From NCBI GenBank assembly GCA_951802115.1, contig CATOPL010000001.1, positions 337,790 to 401,789 of the forward strand: 64,000 nt of DNA, read 5' to 3'. Both the position numbers and the translations under genes were made by a program. The notes beneath the pieces were generated by a model. The model made no database searches, had not been told where the DNA came from, and worked only from the letters and a program-made list of their open reading frames with translations. Shown one piece after another: positions 1 to 8,192 of this stretch. This stretch comes from an uncultured Lachnospiraceae bacterium. GTDB taxonomy: Bacteria > Bacillota > Clostridia > Lachnospirales > Lachnospiraceae. How positions within the stretch are numbered: the stretch's first letter is position 1; each line of letters starts with the position of its first letter.

Positions 1-137
1 TTATGTCCCAGAATTGCAATGAACTTTCCCGGTCGGATATGAAGATCTACATGATCCACTGCTCTTTTTTTCGACTCCACATTACCTTCTTCGTCCAAAC
101 GCTCATAGTAAAACGTCAGCCCTTCTGCCCGTACCAT
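1..137 (-). CDS. ecfA: Energy-coupling factor (ECF) transporter ATPase, N-terminal fragment
   Basis: Only the first 45 codons are present; the gene runs off the left edge. The visible protein begins MVRAEGLTFYYERLDEEGNV and reaches FIAILGH, the start of the Walker A P-loop. This matches the N-terminus of EcfA (CbiO-type) ATPases that power vitamin and metal uptake. The start is set by AGGAGA eight bases upstream. In Firmicutes this gene normally follows rplQ directly; here rplQ ends about 16 kb away with the same orientation. The family call is firm, the paralogue (A1 or A2) less so; the residues before the P-loop resemble EcfA2-type sequences annotated next to rplQ. Confidence 0.8.
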   Translation of the reverse strand, partial: MVRAEGLTFYYERLDEEGNVESKKRAVDHVDLHIRPGKFIAILGH

Positions 138-348
138 AGCCTGTTCTCCTCTTATCTGTTCCTCTCTGTCATACTGGCTCCCTGACGGTCAGAGTCATAC
201 CGCAGAATGTATTTTCAGTCTGCAGGACAAAGCTCCGATGACGAGACGCCCTCGCCCTGGCACAGCAACCGAAAATTCAGACGGGGCATTTGGCAAGATG
301 TAATCCGGCCAATACGCCAGCACTACAGCGAACACTTACTGTTCAGCA

Positions 349-376
349 TTTATAAAAAGTATTTTTTTATACTCAA
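349..376 (-). promoter_or_regulatory. Candidate promoter upstream of ecfA
   Basis: Reading the minus strand, TTGAGT and TATAAA hexamers are separated by 16 bases, about 210 bases before the ecfA start. It would give a transcript that begins with two good hairpins. Confidence 0.45.
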
Positions 377-582
377 AAGCCGGCCTGTATACCAACAGCT
401 CATAACGTATTATTTGAAAAATTGCATTCTGCTTCTGCACACTGCCTCTGCAGAAGATCTGATCCGGATGAACGAGACGCAGCGTGCTGTGTAAAGTGTA
501 TTAAGCCCGGATATACCGCAAAGCGGACAACAAAAATAATTTTTCAAACACTCCCTGGGCGGCTTCTAAAAAACTATGTAGA

Positions 583-610
583 ATTATACCATGTTCCTGT
601 AAAATAGCAA
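583..610 (-). promoter_or_regulatory. Candidate distal promoter for the ecfA leader
   Basis: Minus strand TTGCTA and a perfect TATAAT are 16 bases apart. Transcription from here would yield a leader of roughly 430 nt before ecfA, or a separate small RNA. Confidence 0.5.
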
Positions 611-657
611 GGAATTTTAACCATCTTTGTATGAAATGTCATATGTAAAATTATGGT

Positions 658-1236
658 TCAGCTATGCCAGATCAGATGAATATACTCCGTCCGCCCTCTT
701 CGAATTTTTTCCTTCATGATGAAGCCGAGCCTCCGGGCCGTTTTCACGGAAGGCAGATTTCTGTTGTCCACGAGCACATGAAGCTCTGGGATATCCAGCG
801 TCTTTGACGCATAAGCCAGAATCGCTCTTCCGCATTCCAGCGCATATCCTCTTCTCCTCCTGTCCGCTGTGATGAGGTAGCCAAGTTCCACCCCTTCCTC
901 CAGAATCTTTGACGGAAACAGCCCCGCCCGGCCTATAATCTCTCCGCTTCCCCGTTCTAATACGGTCCACAGCCCAAAGTCATAAAAAGCATACATATGG
1001 CGGATGTACGCTTCCATAAATTCCATCTCTTCTTCAAGCGTTTGCTGCAAAGGCTCCATATAAGTTTGCATTTCCGGCTGCCGGCACATTTTATAGAGCT
1101 TTGGCACATCTTCCATGATCGTTTCCCGGAGCAGCAGACGCCTGGTTTTGGCAATTTCCACCGGGATTCCTGATTTCCTGCACCGGTCCCTTTCCGCAAA
1201 TGCCGGGTCCAGTTCTTCTATTAACTTTTCCTCCAT
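658..1236 (-). CDS. GNAT family N-acetyltransferase (RimJ/RimL-like)
   Basis: A 192-residue GNAT protein. The start at 1236 is chosen because GGAGG lies six bases upstream; a longer reading frame to 1308 has no ribosome binding site. The RRLLLRETIMEDVPKLYKM segment is the usual beta1-alpha1 of RimJ/RimL-type enzymes, and RRRRGYALECGRA is the acetyl-CoA pyrophosphate loop. The C-terminal NLPSVKTARRLGF is the standard motif of the family. The about 35-residue N-terminal extension before the GNAT fold is not recognised. The substrate (ribosomal protein, other protein or small amine) cannot be told from sequence. It is transcribed divergently from the cyclophilin gene. Confidence 0.85.
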   Translation of the reverse strand: MEEKLIEELDPAFAERDRCRKSGIPVEIAKTRRLLLRETIMEDVPKLYKMCRQPEMQTYMEPLQQTLEEEMEFMEAYIRHMYAFYDFGLWTVLERGSGEIIGRAGLFPSKILEEGVELGYLITADRRRRGYALECGRAILAYASKTLDIPELHVLVDNRNLPSVKTARRLGFIMKEKIRRGRTEYIHLIWHS

Positions 1237-1426
1237 CGTCAACCTCCAAAATTTATGTCCTTCACAACCGAAATTATAAACTGCTTCTGCAGCATCTGTC
1301 TTCATCAAAACCTATGGTTTTTGAGCGATTGATATTCAAAAGCCAAACGATATCCTTTACAGAATCAATTTTACCCATTAAAATACTATACGAAACAAAT
1401 CATAAACATATAAAGGAGAAATAAAA

Positions 1427-1948
1427 ATGGCAAAAAATCCAGTCATTACCATTAAAATGGAAGCTGGCGGCATCATCAAGGCAGAACTTTACCCGGACAT
1501 CGCCCCCAACACCGTCAACAATTTCTTAAGCCTTGTACAGAAAGGTTTCTATAACGGTCTGGTCTTTCATCGGGTCATTGAGGATTTCATGATCCAGGGA
1601 GGATGCCCGGAAGGCAGCGGTACCGGAGGCCCCGGTTATTCCATAAAAGGCGAATTTACCAAAAACCGTTTTAAAAACGAACTAAAACATACAGAAGGTG
1701 TCCTTTCCATGGCGCGCGCCATGAATCCGAACAGTGCCGGAAGCCAGTTCTTTATCATGCACAAAACCTCCCCCCACCTGGACGGCAGCTATGCGGCCTT
1801 CGGAAAAGTAATCGAAGGAATGGATGTTGTCAACCAGATCGCAGAAGTGGATGTAGACTATAACGATTGCCCCATTGTCCCTCAGATCATCCAATCCATA
1901 ATCGCGGACACGTTCGGCGAAAAATATCCGGAGCCCGAAAAAGTCTGA
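1427..1948 (+). CDS. Cyclophilin-type peptidyl-prolyl cis-trans isomerase
   Basis: A 173-residue single-domain cyclophilin that accelerates proline isomerisation during protein folding. The active-site signature [20 protein letters not shown] is present, as are [17 protein letters not shown] and the central [16 protein letters not shown]. No signal peptide is seen, so it is cytoplasmic. A strong site, AAAGGAGAA, precedes the ATG. It is one of the few plus-strand genes here and is monocistronic, followed by a hairpin at 1966-2005. Confidence 0.95.
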   Translation: MAKNPVITIKMEAGGIIKAELYPDIAPNTVNNFLSLVQKGFYNGLVFHRVIEDFMIQGGCPEGSGTGGPGYSIKGEFTKNRFKNELKHTEGVLSMARAMNPNSAGSQFFIMHKTSPHLDGSYAAFGKVIEGMDVVNQIAEVDVDYNDCPIVPQIIQSIIADTFGEKYPEPEKV

Positions 1949-1965
1949 CCCGTCGGAAATACCAG

Positions 1966-2005
1966 ATACGGCTGCAGGCAATATCCTTCATACCCGCAGC
2001 CGTAT
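1966..2005. terminator. Hairpin between convergent cyclophilin and PH-domain genes
   Basis: ATACGGCTGC pairs with GCAGCCGTAT around a 20-nt loop. The T-tract after the stem is weak on both strands, so termination efficiency is uncertain, but the placement between convergent genes fits a shared terminator. Confidence 0.6.
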
Positions 2006-2079
2006 TTATGATTGCAGCGCCCAGTGCCGTTGCATAAATTGTTTTTCCTGCCGACTCTAGCCTCAAAACCGGATCTCTT

Positions 2080-2442
2080 TTATTCTTCTTCCTCCGCAGC
2101 CATAAGCTCACGGGAAGATACCTTTTTCTTCATCCGTTCCTCTTCTACCGCCTTCGAGATCAGCTCCTTTACCTTTCTGGAATCTTTGATATTCTTGATC
2201 ACCAGCTTGGGACATGATTTGTCTACCGTATCGCAGCAGATAGTTCCCAGACCGAAAATACGCTGCCAGAATGAACGTTCCAGTGTCAGATCCAGAATCC
2301 GGTAGAGCCGGATCTCCTCTTCCTTTGTGGAAAGCATTCCTGACTCTACTATAAACTTTTCAGATGCGCATGTGTATTTTGTAAATGTCCATGGGAGTCC
2401 AAATAACGTCAGTCGTTTCCTGTCACTCCATAAAATATTCAT
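2080..2442 (-). CDS. Small bacterial PH-domain protein (bPH_2/YdbS-like)
   Basis: A 120-residue protein starting at 2442 after AAGGGG. The order of conserved elements fits the bacterial pleckstrin-homology fold (formerly DUF304): a Tyr-led strand (TKYTCASEKFIVESGML), an EIRLYRILDLTLERSF helix-strand, and GLGTICCDTVD. The C-terminus is highly charged (EEERMKKK and a final run of Glu). No membrane segment is visible, unlike YdbS/YdbT relatives. Function is unknown. It lies alone between the cyclophilin gene and the catabolic cluster, whose terminator separates them. Confidence 0.75.
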   Translation of the reverse strand: MNILWSDRKRLTLFGLPWTFTKYTCASEKFIVESGMLSTKEEEIRLYRILDLTLERSFWQRIFGLGTICCDTVDKSCPKLVIKNIKDSRKVKELISKAVEEERMKKKVSSRELMAAEEEE

Positions 2443-2475
2443 TTTCTTACCCCTTCCTTGCTCCTCAGTCTGCTT

Positions 2476-2503
2476 CTTATAAAATTTTACCCTCAGTGAA
2501 CAA
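2476..2503 (-). promoter_or_regulatory. Candidate promoter for the PH-domain gene
   Basis: Minus strand TTGTTC and TATAAG are 16 bases apart, just upstream of the 2442 start. The -35 is weak. Confidence 0.4.
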
Positions 2504-2560
2504 AGGGCATTATCTACTAACATATATATCACAAATCCATCGGATCGGCAAGCAGTCCTG

Positions 2561-2615
2561 AAAAAATCCCTGCAGGATATTCCTGATCCTATGACCATAA
2601 ATTCCTGCAGGGATT
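2561..2615 (-). terminator. Rho-independent terminator after the catabolic cluster
   Basis: On the minus strand AATCCCTGCAGGA pairs with TCCTGCAGGGATT (13 bp) and is followed by a run of T. It lies directly after the dhaL-like stop and marks the end of the long cluster transcript. Confidence 0.8.
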
Positions 2616-2621
2616 CTGCCG

Positions 2622-3266
2622 TTACTGCCCCACTATATAATCTGTAATTCCTCGCACCATCACCAGACCGGCCACAGCTCCCTGATCAGCAGTCCCATTT
2701 GAGACACTCTGATGCACTGCTGCCTTTCCATATCTGGGAGTCATCTGCTTTGTAGCCTCCACGCCTTTCTCTGCTCCCTGCAGCGCTGCCTGACAGACTT
2801 CCTCCAGATCTCCTTCTGCTTCTTTCTCAAAGACTGCTTCTGCTTCTTCTGCTGCCGCCCCGATACAGTCCAGAACCGTACAGTCACCCCGGGCGCATTT
2901 CCCGCGTTTTTGAATACCTTCTGCAAATCCTTTCAGAAAAAGTACCAGTCCTTCCGCGTCCAGCTCTGTCCTGCCTGCCAGAGCTTTCCCGCCATAGGAA
3001 ATACCCGTCCCCATGAGCATTCCCATGGTAGAAGGAACCAGATCCGTCATCTCCATACCTGCTTTTCTGAGCAGTTTCGAAAGATCTGCTTCCCCCATCT
3101 GGCGAAGGATGTCCGGAAGTCCCCCAAATCCTTTTCTCATGGTAAGCCCCAGATCACCATCTCCCATTTTGCTGTCCATTTCACACAGCAGCTCCGCATG
3201 AGCCGCAAACTGCGCCGCTACTGCCTCAAACAACCCAGGAAGCATATCCGTCGTGATTTTTTCCAT
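2622..3266 (-). CDS. dhaL: DhaL-type kinase subunit (DAK2 domain)
   Basis: A 214-residue nucleotide-binding subunit of a two-component dihydroxyacetone-kinase-like enzyme. The Mg-ADP/ATP site is seen as DSKMGDGDLGLTM near residues 31-43, and PSTMGMLMGTG and the C-terminal TPRYGKAAVHQSVSNGTADQGA match DhaL. Length is normal. It follows the DhaK-like gene by 34 bases and is the last gene of the cluster. No DhaM phosphotransferase subunit is present in the window, so either ATP is used directly or DhaM lies elsewhere. The phosphoryl acceptor is decided by DhaK, whose pocket is altered here. Confidence 0.85.
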   Translation of the reverse strand: MEKITTDMLPGLFEAVAAQFAAHAELLCEMDSKMGDGDLGLTMRKGFGGLPDILRQMGEADLSKLLRKAGMEMTDLVPSTMGMLMGTGISYGGKALAGRTELDAEGLVLFLKGFAEGIQKRGKCARGDCTVLDCIGAAAEEAEAVFEKEAEGDLEEVCQAALQGAEKGVEATKQMTPRYGKAAVHQSVSNGTADQGAVAGLVMVRGITDYIVGQ

Positions 3267-3300
3267 AGGCTCTTTATTCCTCCTTCCCCTGTTCTCCGTT

Positions 3301-4296
3301 CTATACCTGCGTATAGAACGGAGTATGCACCGGCTCGTCGAACCAGCTCTTCAGCTCCTCGTCCACTTTGCAGAGCGTGATGGACGCGCCTGCCATTTCC
3401 ATACTGGTCGCGTATTCTCCCACCCAGGAACGATATACTTCCACTCCCTTTGTCTTCAGATACCGGATCACGCTGTCCGCCAAAATATACTGCTCATCCA
3501 GCGGAGTACTTCCCAGTCCGTTGATCAGAAGCGCCACCTCGCTGCCTTTTTCAAGAGCCATGTCCTTTAAGATGGTATCACAGCTTTCCACAGCCAGTTC
3601 TTCCGCCGTCTTCAGAGGTCCGTTCCAGATCCCCGGCTCTCCATGGATCCCCATACCCATGGCCATCTCATCCTCCCCCAGAGAAAAGTTGGCAATCCCT
3701 TTTTCCGGAATAATACACGGTGTCAGAGAAAAGCCCACAGTCCTTGTGTTGTCCTTGGCTTTCTGAGCCGCTTTTAATACTTCGTCCAGTGTTCCCATCG
3801 CCCTGGCTTTCGCGCCTGCCGCTTTATACAGGAAAAAAATTCCGGCAACCCCGCGCCTCACATTCACATCGGTACTGCTGTTGACATCATCTGCTCCAGT
3901 GATGCTTCGGGTCTCAATGCCATCCAGTTCACACCGCTCCGCTGCATCGTCAAACACCATCACATCCCCGGTATAATTTCCGTACAGATATAAAACGCCG
4001 GCGCCTGCCTCCACTTCTTTTGTAATCTGATAGATCTGTTTTCCGGAAGGCGACTGGAAGACGTCTCCTACTCCGCATCCGTCCAGAAGTCCGTCTCCAA
4101 CATACCCCAGAAACAACGGCAGATGTCCGTTTCCTCCTCCGGTGACGATTGCCACTTTCCCTGGTACCTTTTTAGCTGAACAGTAACACCGCAAATCTCC
4201 GGCTGCACATTTCACCATGTTACTATGTACGGCATAAATCCCCCTGAGCATATCGTCTGTATAGTTTTCCGCCCGATTCATAATCTTCTTCATCAT
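3301..4296 (-). CDS. dhaK: DhaK-type kinase subunit with a variant substrate pocket
   Basis: A 331-residue DAK1-domain protein that binds a ketose covalently and delivers it for phosphorylation. The hemiaminal His is present in GMGIHGEPG (E. coli His218), the second catalytic His in GGGNGHLP and the catalytic Asp in YTGDVMVFD. The classical GHEP followed by a small-residue stretch is replaced by GHLPLFLGYVG, so residues lining the ketose pocket differ from dihydroxyacetone kinases. Erythrulose-, apulose- or other ketose-phosphorylating relatives are plausible. The start has two adjacent ATG codons after AAGAGGA. It sits between a DHDPS-family lyase and dhaL in the cluster. Confidence 0.82.
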   Translation of the reverse strand: MMKKIMNRAENYTDDMLRGIYAVHSNMVKCAAGDLRCYCSAKKVPGKVAIVTGGGNGHLPLFLGYVGDGLLDGCGVGDVFQSPSGKQIYQITKEVEAGAGVLYLYGNYTGDVMVFDDAAERCELDGIETRSITGADDVNSSTDVNVRRGVAGIFFLYKAAGAKARAMGTLDEVLKAAQKAKDNTRTVGFSLTPCIIPEKGIANFSLGEDEMAMGMGIHGEPGIWNGPLKTAEELAVESCDTILKDMALEKGSEVALLINGLGSTPLDEQYILADSVIRYLKTKGVEVYRSWVGEYATSMEMAGASITLCKVDEELKSWFDEPVHTPFYTQV

Positions 4297-4317
4297 CGTA
4301 TCCTCTTCTTTGGCTGA

Positions 4318-5223
4318 TTACAGAATAATATTTCTGTAGTCCAGTTCTTCCATCCGCTTCAGCAGATTTTCTTCCTGTTCCTTTGTCAGATTTTCCATGG
4401 GGCGGCGCATTCTGGTCGTGCGGATCACCCCTTCTTTTTTCAGAATCACTTTATAGGCCGCAATATTATTGATCTCACACATAACGGCATTGAGCACATT
4501 TGTACGCCTCTGCAGGCGGGTAGCCTCCTGATAATCCTCTCTCTGCAGCGCATCCCATAACGCCCGGTAATGTTCCCGGATACACATGGCGTTTCCGGAT
4601 ACCACGCCGGTCCCACCGACCGCATAGACAGCTTCAAACAGATGATCCGGCCCTACCAGCACTTCAAATGTCCCCTCCTTTACTGTCATCAGTTCCTGCA
4701 GCCTTGTCATATCCGGATAACTGTACTTTACACCGATCACATTCGGACACTGTTCTGCTACCGCCTCACAGACATGTTTATTCAAATCATTGACTGCATT
4801 CTGCTTGATTCCGTACATATAGACCGGAAAATCCTGTGGTACGCTCTTTGCAACCGCCACATAATAATCAATGAGACCTCTGTCACTGAGAAGATAAAAA
4901 GCCGGGGTAATCACCCCTATCCCATCTGCTCCGATCTCTGCCGCATGCTTGGCAAGCTCAATGGTATCCACCTGATTCCACGCACCCACATGTACAAACA
5001 CCGGTACTCTTCCCGCCGCTTTTTTAACGATGGTTTCTGCCACAAGTTTCCGCTCCTCTACCGTCAGATACATCATCTCCCCGGTGGTGCCGCACGGGTA
5101 GAGACTCTGCAGTCCTCCGTCAATACAGTATTCGGTCAGTTTCTCCAGTGATTCCACATCAATTTTGTCTTCCTCTGTCAGTGGGGTTATGATCGGAACT
5201 ACCACACCGTTTAATCTCTTCAT
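4318..5223 (-). CDS. Dihydrodipicolinate synthase / N-acetylneuraminate lyase family aldolase
   Basis: A 301-residue class I aldolase of the DapA superfamily. YPCGTTGEMMYLT carries the paired Thr, YMYGIKQ the catalytic Tyr and GVKYSYPDM the Schiff-base Lys. The family splits or forms 2-keto-acid aldols using pyruvate. Its place in a sugar import and kinase cluster argues for a 2-keto-3-deoxy sugar acid or similar substrate rather than lysine synthesis. The start at 5223 follows GGAGG by five bases and overlaps the neighbouring dehydrogenase's end region by none; an in-frame upstream start lacks a binding site. Exact substrate is unknown. Confidence 0.85.
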   Translation of the reverse strand: MKRLNGVVVPIITPLTEEDKIDVESLEKLTEYCIDGGLQSLYPCGTTGEMMYLTVEERKLVAETIVKKAAGRVPVFVHVGAWNQVDTIELAKHAAEIGADGIGVITPAFYLLSDRGLIDYYVAVAKSVPQDFPVYMYGIKQNAVNDLNKHVCEAVAEQCPNVIGVKYSYPDMTRLQELMTVKEGTFEVLVGPDHLFEAVYAVGGTGVVSGNAMCIREHYRALWDALQREDYQEATRLQRRTNVLNAVMCEINNIAAYKVILKKEGVIRTTRMRRPMENLTKEQEENLLKRMEELDYRNIIL

Positions 5224-5240
5224 CTTATCCTCCAGCTCCT

Positions 5241-6230
5241 TTATCTTCTTTCTTCCGGCATCCTGTTCACACAATGCTTTGGGTATTCCCCATTCAGGAC
5301 ACGGATAATATCTTTTGCCGTTGTCATGCTTACGTTATAATAGGACTCTTTTGTCTCCGCTCCTGTGTGAGGCGTCAATACCAGATTCCTGCATTTTAAT
5401 ATCGCCGAATCCACCGGAAGGGGTTCCTCCTCAAATGCATCCAGTGCAGCTCCTGCAATTTGACCGCACTCCATGGCCGCTGCAAGCGCATCCAGGTCCA
5501 CCAGCGCTCCTCTTGCCGGATTAATCAAATATGCTCCTCTTTTCATTGAAGCAAGGGTTTCTTCGTTGAACAGATGCCAGGTTTCAGGCGTCGCCGGTAT
5601 ATGGATGCTGACCAGGTCACTGTTTCTGATCACATCCTCCTGCGTCGTCATCCTGACTCCCAGCTGCTTTGCACGTTCTTCATTGGGATAGAGATCAAAG
5701 GCAATCATTTCCACCCCAAAACATTGCAGCTTTTCCGCCACCAGCTGTGCAATCGCGCCAAAACCAAGCAGACCGACGGTCTTTCCTTTGATCTCACTGC
5801 CCATTGCCCTCGGCCATTTCCCCTGCTCCATATCTTTATGAAGAGGAATAATCTGCCGCAGAAGATCGATCATAAATCCGATCGTCATCTCCGCAACCGC
5901 GTTGGAATTTTGGCCCGGCGCATTCAGAGCCGCCACCCCGTATTTCCCTGCCAGCTCTGCGTCTATGTTATCAACTCCCACTCCGAACTTTGCCACTGCT
6001 TTCAGATTCGGAAGTAATTGATATTTTTTCTCATCTCTGTAATCATCCATCCCGATCACAGCCGCCACGATTTTCTCTCTGTCATCCCTGACTTCAATTT
6101 CCTCTGTCGTATACGCAGGAAACTCTTTCTCAGGGTCAAAGATAACCTGATAACCGTTTTCTTCAAACAGTTTCCATGCATCCTGACACAAAGTATCATA
6201 ATGGGACGCAGAAATAAGTATTTTCTCCAT
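5241..6230 (-). CDS. NAD-dependent D-2-hydroxyacid dehydrogenase
   Basis: A 329-residue protein of the D-isomer 2-hydroxyacid dehydrogenase family (SerA/PdxB-like fold). The Rossmann motif is GLLGFGAIAQLVAEKL. The catalytic set is visible: Arg in NPARGALVD, Glu in DAFEEEPLP and His in TPHTGAE. KFGVGVDNID and NAPGQNSNAVAEM are the usual substrate-side loops. There is no ACT domain, so it is not a classical regulated serine-pathway enzyme. In this cluster it probably oxidises a sugar acid or reduces a 2-keto acid made by the aldolase. Spacing to the aldolase gene is 17 bases. Confidence 0.88.
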   Translation of the reverse strand: MEKILISASHYDTLCQDAWKLFEENGYQVIFDPEKEFPAYTTEEIEVRDDREKIVAAVIGMDDYRDEKKYQLLPNLKAVAKFGVGVDNIDAELAGKYGVAALNAPGQNSNAVAEMTIGFMIDLLRQIIPLHKDMEQGKWPRAMGSEIKGKTVGLLGFGAIAQLVAEKLQCFGVEMIAFDLYPNEERAKQLGVRMTTQEDVIRNSDLVSIHIPATPETWHLFNEETLASMKRGAYLINPARGALVDLDALAAAMECGQIAGAALDAFEEEPLPVDSAILKCRNLVLTPHTGAETKESYYNVSMTTAKDIIRVLNGEYPKHCVNRMPEERR

Positions 6231-6257
6231 AATTTTCTCTCACTCTTTCTGTCATAT

Positions 6258-7208
6258 TCATCTGCTGTTTTTAATCTTCCGGGCTGCCATCAGAACTGAC
6301 CCCAATACAATCAATCCATATGCCATCTTTTGTACCCCATATGGCAGATTCAAAGCCGCCAGAATCCCCAGAAGAATTGTAATTGTAAACGCCCCGGCAA
6401 CAGAACCCAGATAATTTCCACTTCCTCCCATCATGGAAGTCCCTCCAATCGCTACGGCTGCAATCGATTGAAACTGCAGCGCATCTCCCATCCCAAGGTA
6501 GGAAGAACCTACTTTTCCGGCCAGCAGAATCCCTGCCAGACCAGCTGTAAGACCGCTGAAACCATAACTCCACATGATCACTGCATTCACATTGATTCCG
6601 GAATAATTGGCCACCACGCTGTTATTTCCAATAGCAAACAATTCCCTGCCGTATTTCATCCGGAACAGAAGAAGCATTGCCAGCACCGTAAAAAGCCCCC
6701 AGATCCATAGAAGCCACGGAATTCCCAGAAATGCCTTCTGCCCGAGCACTACCAGCAGATCAGACGCATAGGAACCAGGCGCCCCCTGAGTCACCGCCAC
6801 CAGTCCTCCCTGCAGAATAATATTCATACCAAGAGTCATGACAATGGGCGGCATGCGCAGATAGGCGATACAGGCTCCGTTGACAAGTCCGAAAAACACG
6901 GTCATCACCAGAATCAACGGCACAGACCAGATCATAGCCTCGTTACCTCCGCCCCCGAGTCTGGTCACCATAATTGCAGCGATACTGATCATCCATGCCA
7001 CTGACAGATCAATTCCTCCGGTAATAATTACAAATGTCTGCCCAATAGCCACAATGCCGATAATTGCCGATTCCTGTGCCAGCACTTTGATATGATTCAC
7101 GGAAGCAAATCCAGGCTTATATACAGAGATAGCTGCAAACAGCAAAAGTGCCGCCAGATAACTGAAAATAAGATTCTGATGCTTCTTAAAAATTACATTC
7201 CCTTTCAT
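6258..7208 (-). CDS. Ribose-type ABC transporter permease (second)
   Basis: A 316-residue RbsC-like inner membrane permease with eight to ten hydrophobic segments. The conserved cytoplasmic signature AIGGTSMMGGSGNYLGSVAG and the GGIDLSVAW segment place it in the RbsC/AraH family. Its start overlaps the stop of the preceding permease as TGATG, so the two are translationally coupled. The two permeases are clearly different from each other, which suggests a heterodimeric channel. Confidence 0.93.
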   Translation of the reverse strand: MKGNVIFKKHQNLIFSYLAALLLFAAISVYKPGFASVNHIKVLAQESAIIGIVAIGQTFVIITGGIDLSVAWMISIAAIMVTRLGGGGNEAMIWSVPLILVMTVFFGLVNGACIAYLRMPPIVMTLGMNIILQGGLVAVTQGAPGSYASDLLVVLGQKAFLGIPWLLWIWGLFTVLAMLLLFRMKYGRELFAIGNNSVVANYSGINVNAVIMWSYGFSGLTAGLAGILLAGKVGSSYLGMGDALQFQSIAAVAIGGTSMMGGSGNYLGSVAGAFTITILLGILAALNLPYGVQKMAYGLIVLGSVLMAARKIKNSR

Positions 7209-8176
7209 CAGCCAATCAGCTCCTTTCTCTCCCGTATGATTTCCGATACGCAGGATATGAGCACCGCAACCACCAGCAGCAGTCCCTGAAACAAAGTCGT
7301 CCAGTATGAAGATACGCCTGCAAACACAAGAATATCAGAGATCATTTTAAGCACCAGCACTCCAATAATCGTCCCCATCTGGCCGCCTTTTCCGCCGGTC
7401 AGCAAAGTTCCGCCGATCACAACCGCCGCAATGGCCTGGTTGAAAAAACTCTCCCCGCCTGTGGGAGACCCTGTCGCAACCACAGCTGTACGGTACACTC
7501 CGGACAAAGCTGCAAACACGCCGGAAGCCACATAGGCAAACATTTTTACTTTCGGTACGTTGACGCCGTTCAAAGACGCCGCTTTACTGTTGCTGCCCAC
7601 TGCGTAAAGATTGATCCCTGTTCTGGTCCTCTTAAACCACATCCATAAAACTGCACAGATCACAAAGAGAAAAATTGCTATCGAAAGTTTTCCTCCGAAA
7701 AAACGATGCGTCAGAGCCGATGTAAATGCAGACGGTACATTTCCCCCGTCTTTGGGGAGAATCAGATATGCAATACCGCCTCCGATATACCAGGTGGCGA
7801 AAGTGACGATAAACGGCTGGATCCGGAACCGGTTGATAATAAATCCGTTCACTGCTCCCATCGCCGCTCCCATACAGACGCATACCAATGAGATCAGGAT
7901 CATGGAGCCTGGATGATCCTGCATGTACACGGCCGAAAAACTGTTGGTCAAACTGATCACTCCGGCGATTGACAGATCAATTCCGCCGATTAGAAGCACA
8001 AAGGTCTCGCCGATCGCTGCAAACAGCAGCGTAACTGCCGCCTCTGCTTTCAGATTGATCCAGCTCATACTCAGCGCTCCGGGCTGAAGGATGACTGTCA
8101 GGATCTCCAGAAGAACAAACAGGAGGATAGCCACTTTGGCAGGAGACTTCATAAAACCGTCTTTGATTTTTTTCAT
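7208..8176 (-). CDS. Ribose-type ABC transporter permease (first)
   Basis: A 322-residue RbsC-like permease. The start at 8176 follows AAGGAGG; the reading frame extends further upstream but without a binding site. The signature VVIGGTLLTGGKGGQMGTIIG and IGGIDLSIAGVISL are present. It lies 16 bases after the ATPase gene and overlaps the second permease by one base. Works with the ATPase and binding protein in sugar import. Confidence 0.93.
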   Translation of the reverse strand: MKKIKDGFMKSPAKVAILLFVLLEILTVILQPGALSMSWINLKAEAAVTLLFAAIGETFVLLIGGIDLSIAGVISLTNSFSAVYMQDHPGSMILISLVCVCMGAAMGAVNGFIINRFRIQPFIVTFATWYIGGGIAYLILPKDGGNVPSAFTSALTHRFFGGKLSIAIFLFVICAVLWMWFKRTRTGINLYAVGSNSKAASLNGVNVPKVKMFAYVASGVFAALSGVYRTAVVATGSPTGGESFFNQAIAAVVIGGTLLTGGKGGQMGTIIGVLVLKMISDILVFAGVSSYWTTLFQGLLLVVAVLISCVSEIIRERKELIG

Positions 8177-8192
8177 TACCGCTTCCTCCTTC

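Larger units (their letters stand above)
138..657 (-). other. Gene-free, hairpin-rich leader region before ecfA
   Basis: No convincing gene lies here. On the minus strand it holds two candidate promoters and several hairpins: CTTCTGC paired with GCAGAAG (11-nt loop), GAACA/TGTTC, and a long stem around TGTAGTG-CTGGC with GCCGG-ATTACA. It could be a structured 5' leader of ecfA or a small RNA gene; I do not recognise a known riboswitch class. Confidence 0.4.

Noticed and set aside
207..494. 95-codon plus-strand open frame upstream of ecfA
   Set aside because: No ribosome binding site, atypical composition, and it lies antisense to the ecfA leader with its promoters and hairpins.
2012..2305. 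Plus-strand frame overlapping the PH-domain gene
   Set aside because: No binding site or family match; the minus-strand frame fits a known fold.
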